Positions 16,878 through 24,455 of a stretch of DNA of 41,272 bases are shown here, one piece after another (position 1 is the stretch's first letter; each line of letters begins with the position of its first letter). Both the position numbers and the translations under genes were made by a program. This DNA comes from CAYWGR01 sp964458015 (GTDB lineage Bacteria > Planctomycetota > Planctomycetia > Pirellulales > Thermoguttaceae), in NCBI GenBank assembly GCA_964458015.1, contig CAYWGR010000024.1, positions 1 to 41,272 on the forward strand, in the 5' to 3' direction. The notes beneath the pieces are model-generated. The model had not been told where the DNA came from. It did no database searches and worked only from the letters and a program-made list of their open reading frames with translations.

Positions 16878-17819
16878 TTATTCTTTAATTCCAAAAGCCG
16901 CGCGAAAGGCGTTGGCCACCTCGGGATGTAAACCGGAATTCACGCCGTCGGCGTCGTAGGCGATCTCCAAGGCGTCGAGATCATGCTTCAATTGCACGGT
17001 CTCTTGCTGCGGACTCACACGCGGCGGCACGCTTCTGCCAAGTGGCGTCAGCCATGCGTTCAGCGTGTGGCCGCCATCGACCATCAGATCGTGTCCCGTC
17101 ACGTAATTCGCGGCCTCGGACGCTAAAAAGTTCACCGCGCCCCAAAGATCCTCGGGCCGTTCGACGTAGCCCAACGGCGTCAGTTCGCGGATTCGCTGCC
17201 GCACGACGACGGGCGTTGAGGCGTGCATCGGCGTCAACACATAACTGGGGCTGATGCAATTCACATTGATATTGTAACGCCCCCACTCGGCGGCCAGCGT
17301 TTTGGTCATGTGGACCACGGCAGCCTTCGTGGCGTCGTAAGAGGCGTTGCAATTGGCGATGGTCGCCGACATCGAGGCGATGTTGATGATCTTGCCTTCG
17401 GTCGGATTCTGCCGAATCATCTGCTGGGCCGCGGCCTGGGCACAAAAGAACACGCCGGTCAAATTGACCGCCACCACCTTGTTCCAATCCTCGGGCGTAA
17501 CTTCCTCGTCCGCACCCAAGATGGCGATGCCGACATTATTGACGGCGATGTCGAGCCGGCCGAATTTTGCAACGACCCGGGCCGTCATCTGCTGGATCTG
17601 ATCCCGCTGCGTAACATCGCATCGGAGGAATTCGGAGCGACAACCCATCGCTTCGATCTCGGCGGCGGTCTTTCGACCGGCCTTTTCGTTGAGATCGACG
17701 ACGGCCACATTCGCCCCGGCCCGCGCCAGCCCGATTGCGCAGGCTCGGCCGATGCCGACGGCCGCCCCCGTCACAAAGGCATTCTTCCCCGTTAAATCGA
17801 ATTGCGATAAATCAGCCAT
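16878..17819 (-). CDS. Short-chain dehydrogenase/reductase
   Basis: A 313-residue Rossmann-fold oxidoreductase of the classical SDR type. It has TGAAVGIG at 17-24, D42 at the end of strand 2 (favouring NAD over NADP), NNVG at 94-97, catalytic S149 and the Y161-x3-K165 pair in SYDATK. The substrate loop YVLTPMHA follows. It ends in an extra 55-residue tail rich in charged residues that ordinary SDRs of about 250 residues lack. It sits between the lyxose-isomerase-like cupin and deoC with spacers of 15 and 7 bases, so it is surely in the same operon. It probably oxidises a sugar or polyol of the pathway; the substrate is not identifiable. Confidence 0.9.
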   Translation of the reverse strand: MADLSQFDLTGKNAFVTGAAVGIGRACAIGLARAGANVAVVDLNEKAGRKTAAEIEAMGCRSEFLRCDVTQRDQIQQMTARVVAKFGRLDIAVNNVGIAILGADEEVTPEDWNKVVAVNLTGVFFCAQAAAQQMIRQNPTEGKIINIASMSATIANCNASYDATKAAVVHMTKTLAAEWGRYNINVNCISPSYVLTPMHASTPVVVRQRIRELTPLGYVERPEDLWGAVNFLASEAANYVTGHDLMVDGGHTLNAWLTPLGRSVPPRVSPQQETVQLKHDLDALEIAYDADGVNSGLHPEVANAFRAAFGIKE

Positions 17820-17834
17820 GACATGCTATTGGGG

Positions 17835-18536
17835 TTAGAGTTTCGCTTTTGGGTTCGAAAAACGCAGGCCGTCCATGTCGTGGAACGTGCCGTATTCCGT
17901 GACCAGCGCGCCTTCCGGTCCGGCGACCATGAAATGCCACGCTTCAAGGCGATTCAGGTCGGCCAGTTCGTCGATCTTCAGCGGCTTGCAATGCCGGCAC
18001 TTGACCAGATTGCGCTGACTCGCCGGAATTTTCTCCAACAATGCCGGGGTCGGCTCGCCTTCGCCGAAGGTATAAATCATTCCGCGGCGCGGTTGCCACG
18101 ATTCCATCTTTGCCGGGCCCTCCGAAGTCGGCACATGCGCGTGTTCGGCGATCATCTGGCCGGGCAATAGAAAAATCTCGTGGCCAAAATAACCGTAATC
18201 TCGCCGGTTCAGCCAGAAGATGCCGGCCATGCCCACATTGGCAAAATCGCCTAGCCCGAAATCGAGTATCCACATTTCCTTCTTCAATTTCTCGGAAATC
18301 GGATAACCGAAACGGCGGAACATGTCGAAATAGGCCTCCCGGGCCTTGTCCTTCAGGAATTTGCCGTCGGTATCATAGAAATCCGCGCTGGCATAGGTTT
18401 TTACCTCGCCTGTCTTCTCCGTTTCGTCCGCACGAGAGTTTCTGATATTGCTTATTGTTGCGCCGGCGGCAAGGGCGGCGGTTCCAGTGAGTAGAGATCG
18501 CCTCGTTAGAGCATGGTTTTGCGAGTGGTTCATCAT
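17835..18536 (-). CDS. Tat-exported D-lyxose isomerase-like cupin
   Basis: A 233-residue protein with a twin-arginine signal, LTRRSLLTGTAALAAGA, within the first 30 residues. The mature part resembles D-lyxose ketol-isomerase (Lyx_isomer cupin): it has the block DFGLGDFANVGM, then EHAHVP and KMESW, which supply the H-x-H...E metal ligands, and a later WHFM that could give the last His. The known family interconverts D-lyxose and D-xylulose with a metal ion. An export signal on such an enzyme is unusual, so it may have a different, extracytoplasmic function. The start at 18536 (MMNHSQNH) places the Tat motif normally and has AAGGAACC upstream. It is 40 bp after the HZS-alpha-like gene. Confidence 0.72.
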   Translation of the reverse strand: MMNHSQNHALTRRSLLTGTAALAAGATISNIRNSRADETEKTGEVKTYASADFYDTDGKFLKDKAREAYFDMFRRFGYPISEKLKKEMWILDFGLGDFANVGMAGIFWLNRRDYGYFGHEIFLLPGQMIAEHAHVPTSEGPAKMESWQPRRGMIYTFGEGEPTPALLEKIPASQRNLVKCRHCKPLKIDELADLNRLEAWHFMVAGPEGALVTEYGTFHDMDGLRFSNPKAKL

Positions 18537-18576
18537 GGCATGGTTCCTTGGTTCCTTCGTTGTTCGTTGACGCTGG

Positions 18577-20925
18577 TCAGTAACCGGTATTCGTTCGCTT
18601 CTTTTCGTTGCGCAAAATGGCCGCTCGGGCCTCGGTTTCGGCCTTTCGCAGGGCATCGTATTTGCATTGCCGATTCACCTCGTCCGGGTCGGATAATTGG
18701 AAGCCCGCCATGTCGGGTCGCGGATTTTGAGCAAGCTTCTCCTTGCCGGCCTGGATGATTTTGAGTGCCTCGGCATAACGCGGATCGTTGCGGTCGGCAA
18801 TCCGGCCGAGACAAGGACTCAGTTCAGGCCGCGAGAAGTTGAATGCCGTGATCAGATCATCCCGTTCGTGCCGCAGGCCGGTCAACTGCTCGATCCGCTT
18901 GAGCATTCCGTCATCCAAGGGGCAACGTCCGAAAAAGTTCGCCCGATACGCCCCCCCGGCATACTCCGGATAATAGGGAGCGTTAAGGTTGATCCACGTG
19001 ATGATGCGGTCGATGTCCTCCGGCGTCAGTTTCACTTGGCGGTCCAACTCGCGATTGGCGTGCCCTTCGAGCAGCACCCTAGCAAGCCGACTGGCATGAG
19101 GCCCCCACGATTTCGGCATCTGCACTTCAGGCGGCCCGGCATCGACCACATGGACGAAGTCTTTCGCGCGGAGATCAACGTAGGAGGTGTTGAACAATGC
19201 CCCCAGATCGCCGGCAAGATTCAGTTTTTTGCCCGCATCCTTTCCATAATCGTGGCAAGAGACGCACTGCCGGTCGAAAACCGGCTGGACCTCGGCCAGA
19301 TAGCTGAAATTACGCGTCGGCGTCAGCCACTTGGGCAATTCCAACTTGCTCGGCGGACGGCGCATGGCCGCCATGCGGTTTCCGGTCGGAATGGTCTGCT
19401 GCCGGCTTTCGTGACAGCCGACGCATCCGGTTGTTTCACCGGGGCGCACCATCGTGCCGCTCCGCATCGACTGAACCATTCTTCCCTTCTCGTCGAGCAA
19501 CTGAAAGTAGACGAATCGGTCGGCCGGAACGGTGAAATACGCGCTGCCGTCGGCCTCGACCGGCACGCTGCCCAATACGCGCTTGTTGTTGAAATCTTTC
19601 CACGCCATGCCAGGCGCTTGATCGCCGACGGGGCTCAAGTAGGAGGGGCCCGTCCAGAAACGCTTCTCCGGCGACTCGACGACGGCCAGCCGCTTGATCG
19701 TGCCGCGCGGAATCCGCTCCATGCCCGATCCCTGATAAACGTCGGCCACGTAAAAGAAGCCTTCGTCTTTGCTAAGATCGACGCGCGAGGGAATGACGAC
19801 CGGTCGAGGTCGCGGTCCAAGCGGCATCGGATCAAAGCACCCGGCTCCTTCAACGTGCAGCAACACGTCGTCGCCTTGCGCGTCCAACAGATAGAGGCCC
19901 ATCTGTTCGTTTTGGCCCGTCATCCGAGAACAAAGAAAATAACGTTCGGAGAGCGGATAGGGGTCTTCGTATTTCGGACGGATGCCGGAACACCCGTCAA
20001 AGTTGCCATCGCGGCCCACAAGATCCGCCACATTGGCCGGCCATGTGCGCACGACCGGCTCTCGGCCTTCGGTGCCGCGGTTGCGGTCGAGAATCGCCAA
20101 TGCTCCCCAAGGGCGATCGTGGCAGGCGGCCAACGTGCAGATCACCTTCTCCGTGCCTGGAATGGGGCGGGCTTCCAGCTTGCCGCCGCCCGGCGAAGCG
20201 GTCATGTTGCCGTAAAAAAGCACATGATTCGTGCCGTCGGGATTGCAGGTCCAAAGCCCTTGGGCGTTGCCGAAATTGCGGTCTACATACTCCCAGCGAT
20301 CATAAATCACCCGGCCGTCGGGCAGCAGGGCGGGATGTCCCTCGAACAGCGTGCTGTGGCCGATCTGCTGGATGTTCGCCCCGTCAGCCTCCATTGTAAA
20401 CAGATTGCACATGATGTGCCTGTTGCACATGCAGTATTTCGGCTCACGGGTTGAACTGAATAAGATGCGGCCGTCGGGCAGATAGATCGGGTCGATATCG
20501 GAAATGCCTGACCCCTTGGTGATCTGACGCGGCGCGCCGCCCGTTGCGTCGATTTCATAGATATGATAGTCGTCGGCCTTGTTGCGACGCATCGAAACGA
20601 GAATTTTGCGGCCGTCGAAGCTGACATCGGGATCGCGCACGATGCCCTCGGGCAATTCGAGCAGTGTTTTTACTTGGCCTGTCGCAAGATCCAGCGTTTT
20701 CAAAGCGCCGCCGCCAACGAAACTGTTGGTGTTGCACTCGCCATTCTGAAACATCGTCTCCGTGTTGTGGTGGTCGGGCCGATACTGCTGCCGCACGACA
20801 AACAACAGCGGCCGACCTTCCACCAGACGATTCAGACCCGGCCGATCAAGCGACGCGGCAACGGCCGCTTGTGCCGATATCGCAATCGCAACGCCTACCA
20901 TCGCGAGGCAAAATGTTCGTTGCAT
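18577..20925 (-). CDS. HZS-alpha-like multiheme protein (two CxxCH)
   Basis: A 782-residue exported protein, paralogous to the one at 11884-14385. The signal peptide is MQRTFCLAMVGVAIAISAQAAVA. Propeller motifs follow in the same order (DPDVSFDGRKILVSMR, YLPDGRILFSSTREP, LLPDGRVIYDRWEYVDRN, RPRPVVIPSRV). Heme motifs are CVGCH at about 501 and CVSCH at about 554; the third heme of the paralogue is missing. A Cys cluster, CMCNRHIMC, in the propeller part may form disulfides or bind metal. The ATG at 20925 has GGGAGAA upstream. It is the first gene of the leftward train and faces the XylR-like regulator across a 213-bp region that contains an assembly gap. Confidence 0.82.
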   Translation of the reverse strand: MQRTFCLAMVGVAIAISAQAAVAASLDRPGLNRLVEGRPLLFVVRQQYRPDHHNTETMFQNGECNTNSFVGGGALKTLDLATGQVKTLLELPEGIVRDPDVSFDGRKILVSMRRNKADDYHIYEIDATGGAPRQITKGSGISDIDPIYLPDGRILFSSTREPKYCMCNRHIMCNLFTMEADGANIQQIGHSTLFEGHPALLPDGRVIYDRWEYVDRNFGNAQGLWTCNPDGTNHVLFYGNMTASPGGGKLEARPIPGTEKVICTLAACHDRPWGALAILDRNRGTEGREPVVRTWPANVADLVGRDGNFDGCSGIRPKYEDPYPLSERYFLCSRMTGQNEQMGLYLLDAQGDDVLLHVEGAGCFDPMPLGPRPRPVVIPSRVDLSKDEGFFYVADVYQGSGMERIPRGTIKRLAVVESPEKRFWTGPSYLSPVGDQAPGMAWKDFNNKRVLGSVPVEADGSAYFTVPADRFVYFQLLDEKGRMVQSMRSGTMVRPGETTGCVGCHESRQQTIPTGNRMAAMRRPPSKLELPKWLTPTRNFSYLAEVQPVFDRQCVSCHDYGKDAGKKLNLAGDLGALFNTSYVDLRAKDFVHVVDAGPPEVQMPKSWGPHASRLARVLLEGHANRELDRQVKLTPEDIDRIITWINLNAPYYPEYAGGAYRANFFGRCPLDDGMLKRIEQLTGLRHERDDLITAFNFSRPELSPCLGRIADRNDPRYAEALKIIQAGKEKLAQNPRPDMAGFQLSDPDEVNRQCKYDALRKAETEARAAILRNEKKRTNTGY

Positions 20926-21114
20926 TTCGATTTCTCCCAAAGTTCTCGATATCGCCCTCTTCATTCGCATCGCGGGAGAGGGGCTCGGTGGGTAGGGGCG
21001 GCAAGCATGAATGCATAGGTGGGCATTGCTCGCTAATCGTGTCCTCCGCCTGCCGTATTACCTTCCATTCTATCTAGTGGAAGACCACAAAGCTATACAA
21101 AAGACCTGATAGAT

Positions 21115-21124
21115 NNNNNNNNNN
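21115..21124. other. Assembly gap (10 N)
   Basis: Ten ambiguous bases form a scaffolding placeholder between the HZS-alpha-like gene and the XylR-like regulator. The true length of the gap is unknown, and the promoter/operator region of both genes is incomplete. The physical link between the left half (1-21114) and the right half of the window depends on this join. Confidence 0.95.
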
Positions 21125-21138
21125 CTTTTGGTATAGGC

Positions 21139-22320
21139 ATGACTTCTTCAGCCGATCGTCGACGCCGTTTCGTGCCGCCCCGCCGCAAGCAAGTTTTGAT
21201 GGCGCTGGCGTATAACGAGCATCGCATGAACCTGGGCGTCGCGCAATTCGCCCGGCAAGCACATTGGATCGTGGACAATACGATGACACATTACGGCATG
21301 TTGCCTGACTACTGGCGCGGCGACGGAATCTTAACCTTGGTGATCCCCGATCGCCCCGACTTGATCGAATTTTTGCAGAAGGCGAAGGTGCCGACGGTCG
21401 CCCTGACCGGGGATGGCATCGGCATTGCCACGGCCTGCGTGTGTTTGGATAACCAGCGGATCGGGCGCATCGCCGCTGAACATCTGTTGGAACGCGGCTT
21501 CAAGAATCTTGCCTTTCTAAAATGCAGCGACTATGCCGATATCCGCGGGCGTGAAAGGGGATTTGTCGCGGCGGTCCAAGAGGCCGGGCTTCCGTGCCAT
21601 TCTCTAAACTGGGATGAAGCCTCGCGCAAAAAACCGCGATGGGAGTTTCATGCTTGGCTCAAACGTCGACTATCGGAGTTGCCGCAGCCGTTGGGCGTCT
21701 TGGCTCAAAGCGCCCGACGTGCGTATAGCTTGACCGTTGCGTGTCAGCTTGCGGGGATTTCGGTGCCGGAACAAATCGCTGTCGTGGGCGTCGATAATGA
21801 TGAATACACCTGTGAATTCGGCCCCGTGACCATCACTACGGTCGATACGAATCGGCAAGAGTTGGCCTACCAAGGGGCCCAGTTGCTCGACCGGCTTATG
21901 CAGGGTGAAAAGCCGCCCTCCGAGCCGATTCTTGTTCCGCCCGGCGGAGTCATTCTACGGCAAAGCAGCGATATCCTGGCCGTGGAACACACGGAAGTGG
22001 CCAAGGCCCTGAGCTTTGTTTGGCGCTATTACAACCAACGGATCGGCGTCGATGATGTCGTGGCTGCTACGTCGATGAGCCGTTGCGGTTTGTACCGTTC
22101 GTTTGAAAAATTCGTCGGCAGAACTATTCGGCAGGAATTGGAGCGAACGCGAATCGAACACAGCCGGCGGCTTCTATTGACGACCAATGACAAGGTCAGC
22201 CGCATCGCTCGACTGTGCGGCTTCGGCAGCGGCGAACAGTTTTGCCGCGTCTTCACCGCGTTCAACGGAACGACGCCCAGCGACTTTCGCCGGAAGCATG
22301 GAAGGGCAACGTCTTTTTGA
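21139..22320 (+). CDS. XylR-type AraC-family sugar-responsive regulator
   Basis: A 393-residue DNA-binding protein with the layout and length of E. coli XylR. Residues 15-280 are a LacI/periplasmic-binding-like sensor domain (CVCLDNQRIGRIAAEHLLERGF, IAVVGVDNDEYTCEFGPVTITTVD). Residues 290-390 are the AraC double helix-turn-helix (VDDVVAATSMSRCGLYRSFEKFVG, then RIARLCGFGSGEQFCRVFTAFNGTTPSDFR). XylR-type proteins bind a free sugar and activate its catabolic operon. It is divergent from the sugar/cytochrome train, so it is the natural controller of that train, with a pentose or related sugar as inducer (inference). Its start is 14 bp after the N gap; an upstream start hidden by the gap cannot be excluded. 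Confidence 0.9.
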   Translation: MTSSADRRRRFVPPRRKQVLMALAYNEHRMNLGVAQFARQAHWIVDNTMTHYGMLPDYWRGDGILTLVIPDRPDLIEFLQKAKVPTVALTGDGIGIATACVCLDNQRIGRIAAEHLLERGFKNLAFLKCSDYADIRGRERGFVAAVQEAGLPCHSLNWDEASRKKPRWEFHAWLKRRLSELPQPLGVLAQSARRAYSLTVACQLAGISVPEQIAVVGVDNDEYTCEFGPVTITTVDTNRQELAYQGAQLLDRLMQGEKPPSEPILVPPGGVILRQSSDILAVEHTEVAKALSFVWRYYNQRIGVDDVVAATSMSRCGLYRSFEKFVGRTIRQELERTRIEHSRRLLLTTNDKVSRIARLCGFGSGEQFCRVFTAFNGTTPSDFRRKHGRATSF

Positions 22321-22362
22321 TGCCGGCATCGTCCATGTCCAAAATTCAACCGCAACCACGGC

Positions 22363-22390
22363 TGGGCATTTTTCCGTGATAGACTAGAAT
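22363..22390 (+). promoter_or_regulatory. Candidate sigma70-type promoter for caspase-like gene
   Basis: TGGGCA (22363-22368) and TAGAAT (22385-22390) are spaced by 16 bases, about 73 bp before the start at 22464. The -10 box is identical to that of the candidate promoter at 24270-24298. Confidence 0.4.
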
Positions 22391-22463
22391 AACGTCCGTA
22401 CGTCACCGCTGAGTAATGTCGTTCGGCTCCGTTCTTTCCTTCTTAGGAATAAGGAGAAGGTTC

Positions 22464-23627
22464 ATGAAATCGCGGCCATGGCTTACCGGAATCCTTTTGA
22501 CCGTGGCGATCTTGGGCGCAATCAAGAACGCCGAGGCCCAACGTGTTCATCTGCTAGCCGTCGGCGATACAGCCGATCGGACTATCGGCAAATCCGTCGA
22601 GCACGATCTCGACAACATCGTCGTTGCCTTTTTTATCTTGCTTCGAGAAGGTCAGCTCGATTTTCAACGGTTGGAAGGGGGCGAGGTTTCCGCCGAAAAA
22701 ATCCTAACCGCGATCGAGAAAATCTCCGTAAAACCGGACGAAACGCTTGTCCTTTACTGGGCAGGGCATGGGGCCTTTGATAGCCAGGGCCAGTATCTGC
22801 AAATGCCCCGGGGCGGTAATCTTTATCGCACGACTTTATTGGGGGCCATGAAACGAAAACATGCCAGGCTCATGGTGTTGTTGACCGACTGCTGTAACGA
22901 ATACTGGGATTCGACGGCCGGCAAACCGCCCGTGGCGCCGTCCTCGCCCGATCCGCATCGTAAAACATCGCCGCTTTTTGAAGAACTGTTCTTGAAACAG
23001 CAAGGCACGGTCGATATCAATGCCGCGGCCCAGGGTGAAATCGCCTTGGGAACGAAGGAAGGTGGTCTATTCTCCCTGTCGCTGGCTTACATGATGCCCG
23101 GCCGAAAATTGGCCGACAACGAGGCACACGGCCTTGAAAATGCCTTTGGAGTGCTTTGGCGGAATTCCGAAAAACGCATCTCCTGGCAAACGCTGCTCCA
23201 AGAATGCCGCACCCAAGTGCAAGAACTATTTCAACAGATCAATCCTGACGGTTTGACCAGCCAAGATGGCAAGCTCTACCGCAAGCAGACGGTCACGGCT
23301 TGGACTTTGCCGGAGCCGGTTAAAGCGCAACCGGCCGTTGATCGTGGCAGTCGTTTCGGCGTGGAAGCCGTCGACAACAATGGCGAGGGTGTGCGCGTGG
23401 TGCGAGTCTGGGCCGGGTATCCCGGCATGAAAGTCAAAGCGACTGGCAGCAAGGACGTTTTCCGCCTCCAGCCCGGCGATGTTATTCTTTCGATCAACGG
23501 CCAGAAGATACGCAACACGAAAGACTACTGGGATGCCGTCAAAAGCTCGGCGTCCGTCATGGAATTCACCGTGCGCGATGTTCGCGATGGACAGAAGCGA
23601 AACCTCCGGGCGCAGTTACGGTATTAA
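22464..23627 (+). CDS. Secreted caspase-like (peptidase C14) protein with PDZ domain
   Basis: A 387-residue exported protein. The signal peptide is MKSRPWLTGILLTVAILGAIKNAEA. Residues 28-260 form a caspase/metacaspase-like p20 domain with the catalytic pair H102 in YWAGHGAF and C143 in LLTDCCNEY; a second Cys follows directly. Residues 290-385 form a PDZ domain (RFGVEAVDNNGEGVRV..., LQPGDVILSINGQKIRN). The start at 22464 has AAGGAGAAGG upstream. Caspase-like domains with extra ligand-binding domains are common in planctomycetes, and their substrates are unknown. The C-terminus overlaps the end of a convergent membrane-protein gene by 4 bp. Confidence 0.85.
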   Translation: MKSRPWLTGILLTVAILGAIKNAEAQRVHLLAVGDTADRTIGKSVEHDLDNIVVAFFILLREGQLDFQRLEGGEVSAEKILTAIEKISVKPDETLVLYWAGHGAFDSQGQYLQMPRGGNLYRTTLLGAMKRKHARLMVLLTDCCNEYWDSTAGKPPVAPSSPDPHRKTSPLFEELFLKQQGTVDINAAAQGEIALGTKEGGLFSLSLAYMMPGRKLADNEAHGLENAFGVLWRNSEKRISWQTLLQECRTQVQELFQQINPDGLTSQDGKLYRKQTVTAWTLPEPVKAQPAVDRGSRFGVEAVDNNGEGVRVVRVWAGYPGMKVKATGSKDVFRLQPGDVILSINGQKIRNTKDYWDAVKSSASVMEFTVRDVRDGQKRNLRAQLRY

Positions 23628-24136
23628 CCGTTCTTGAGGCTCATCTGTTGCCGCGAATCCCATACGACCCAGCCGAGAAAGATATTCGCCCCGATCGAGG
23701 CGAACAACCCGAGCAAGGCAAAGGTCAGTGGGAGCCAGGGCTTGGCCGGCTCCTGCGGCTGCGATTCCGAAATGGTTTTGGGCGACGGTTTCGTTTCCCT
23801 GGTTGTGTTGAACGGTTCCGTGTGCATGGCCGACCGTTCGACAATCGGTTTGCCGCCGGGATCCGCAGGCAAGGCAAGAGGCGGCGGCAGTTTGGGCACG
23901 TTTGGAGCTGCCGACTTGCGCGGAGGCAGCGTTTGCGTTCCCGAGATAATGCGGTACGAGCGGACATTGCCGGCCTCGGCAGGAATGTAGCTTTCGAGAG
24001 GCATCCCCGATCGCAATAGATCGATCGACTGGGAATCGAGCTGGATGATATACTCAACCCCCCCTTCCGGCAAAGGCTGCCAACTGACATTTAAGCCCAA
24101 AGTCGCCACGGCGACGCCGATCATCCATAGATTCAT
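23624..24136 (-). CDS. Small membrane protein of unknown function
   Basis: A 170-residue protein. It has a hydrophobic N-terminus (MNLWMIGVAVATLGLNVSW) that may be a signal peptide, a short folded part containing EGGVEYIIQLDSQSIDLLRSG, a Pro-rich linker (KLPPPLALPADPGG) and a C-terminal membrane helix (WLPLTFALLGLFASIGANIFLGWVVW) with a short polar end. The ATG at 24136 has GGAGAAAAACC upstream; an in-frame longer start lacks such a site. It is convergent with, and overlaps by 4 bp, the caspase-PDZ gene. I do not recognise a family. The layout suggests an envelope-anchored protein with an outside domain. Confidence 0.65.
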   Translation of the reverse strand: MNLWMIGVAVATLGLNVSWQPLPEGGVEYIIQLDSQSIDLLRSGMPLESYIPAEAGNVRSYRIISGTQTLPPRKSAAPNVPKLPPPLALPADPGGKPIVERSAMHTEPFNTTRETKPSPKTISESQPQEPAKPWLPLTFALLGLFASIGANIFLGWVVWDSRQQMSLKNG

Positions 24137-24455
24137 GGTTTTTCTCCGAATAGCTCGATTATCCCCATCCGACCGATCCCTGCAAGCATTGCAGGCCGTA
24201 TTGTTCCACCCTTCCTTGGTCAACTTCGCCTCGCGGCACGTTTACCGGCATCTCGGAACGGCTGGATGCTTGTTTACCCCCCCGCGAAGTGCTAGAATGC
24301 CGCCACATGGTCTTGTTCAATACGCTATGCTTGGAAGTGCGGTTTCCGTAAAAAAACAGTACTTTCAGCACCAATATTCGCCTTCGGAATACGAATAACC
24401 GGGGCGGAGGCGTCGTCACTACTCGCAAATTCTGCGCAAAGAAAAGGAGATTCCC
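24137..24455. promoter_or_regulatory. Divergent promoter region with sigma70-like promoter
   Basis: No gene is seen in this 319-bp stretch. On the plus strand, TTGTTT (24270-24275) and TAGAAT (24293-24298) are separated by exactly 17 bases, a plausible promoter for the 24456 gene with a leader of about 150 bases. An open minus-strand frame that enters here from the 24456 gene is a shadow. Confidence 0.45.

Noticed and set aside
18697..20454. 585-codon open frame on the plus strand
   Set aside because: It is antisense to the HZS-alpha-like gene, has no ribosome site or recognisable domain, and the minus strand has a signal peptide and heme motifs.
11884..20925. Evidence for an anammox organism from HZS-alpha-like proteins
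   Set aside because: No hydrazine synthase beta/gamma subunits, hydrazine dehydrogenase or related genes are present, and this family is common in non-anammox planctomycetes.
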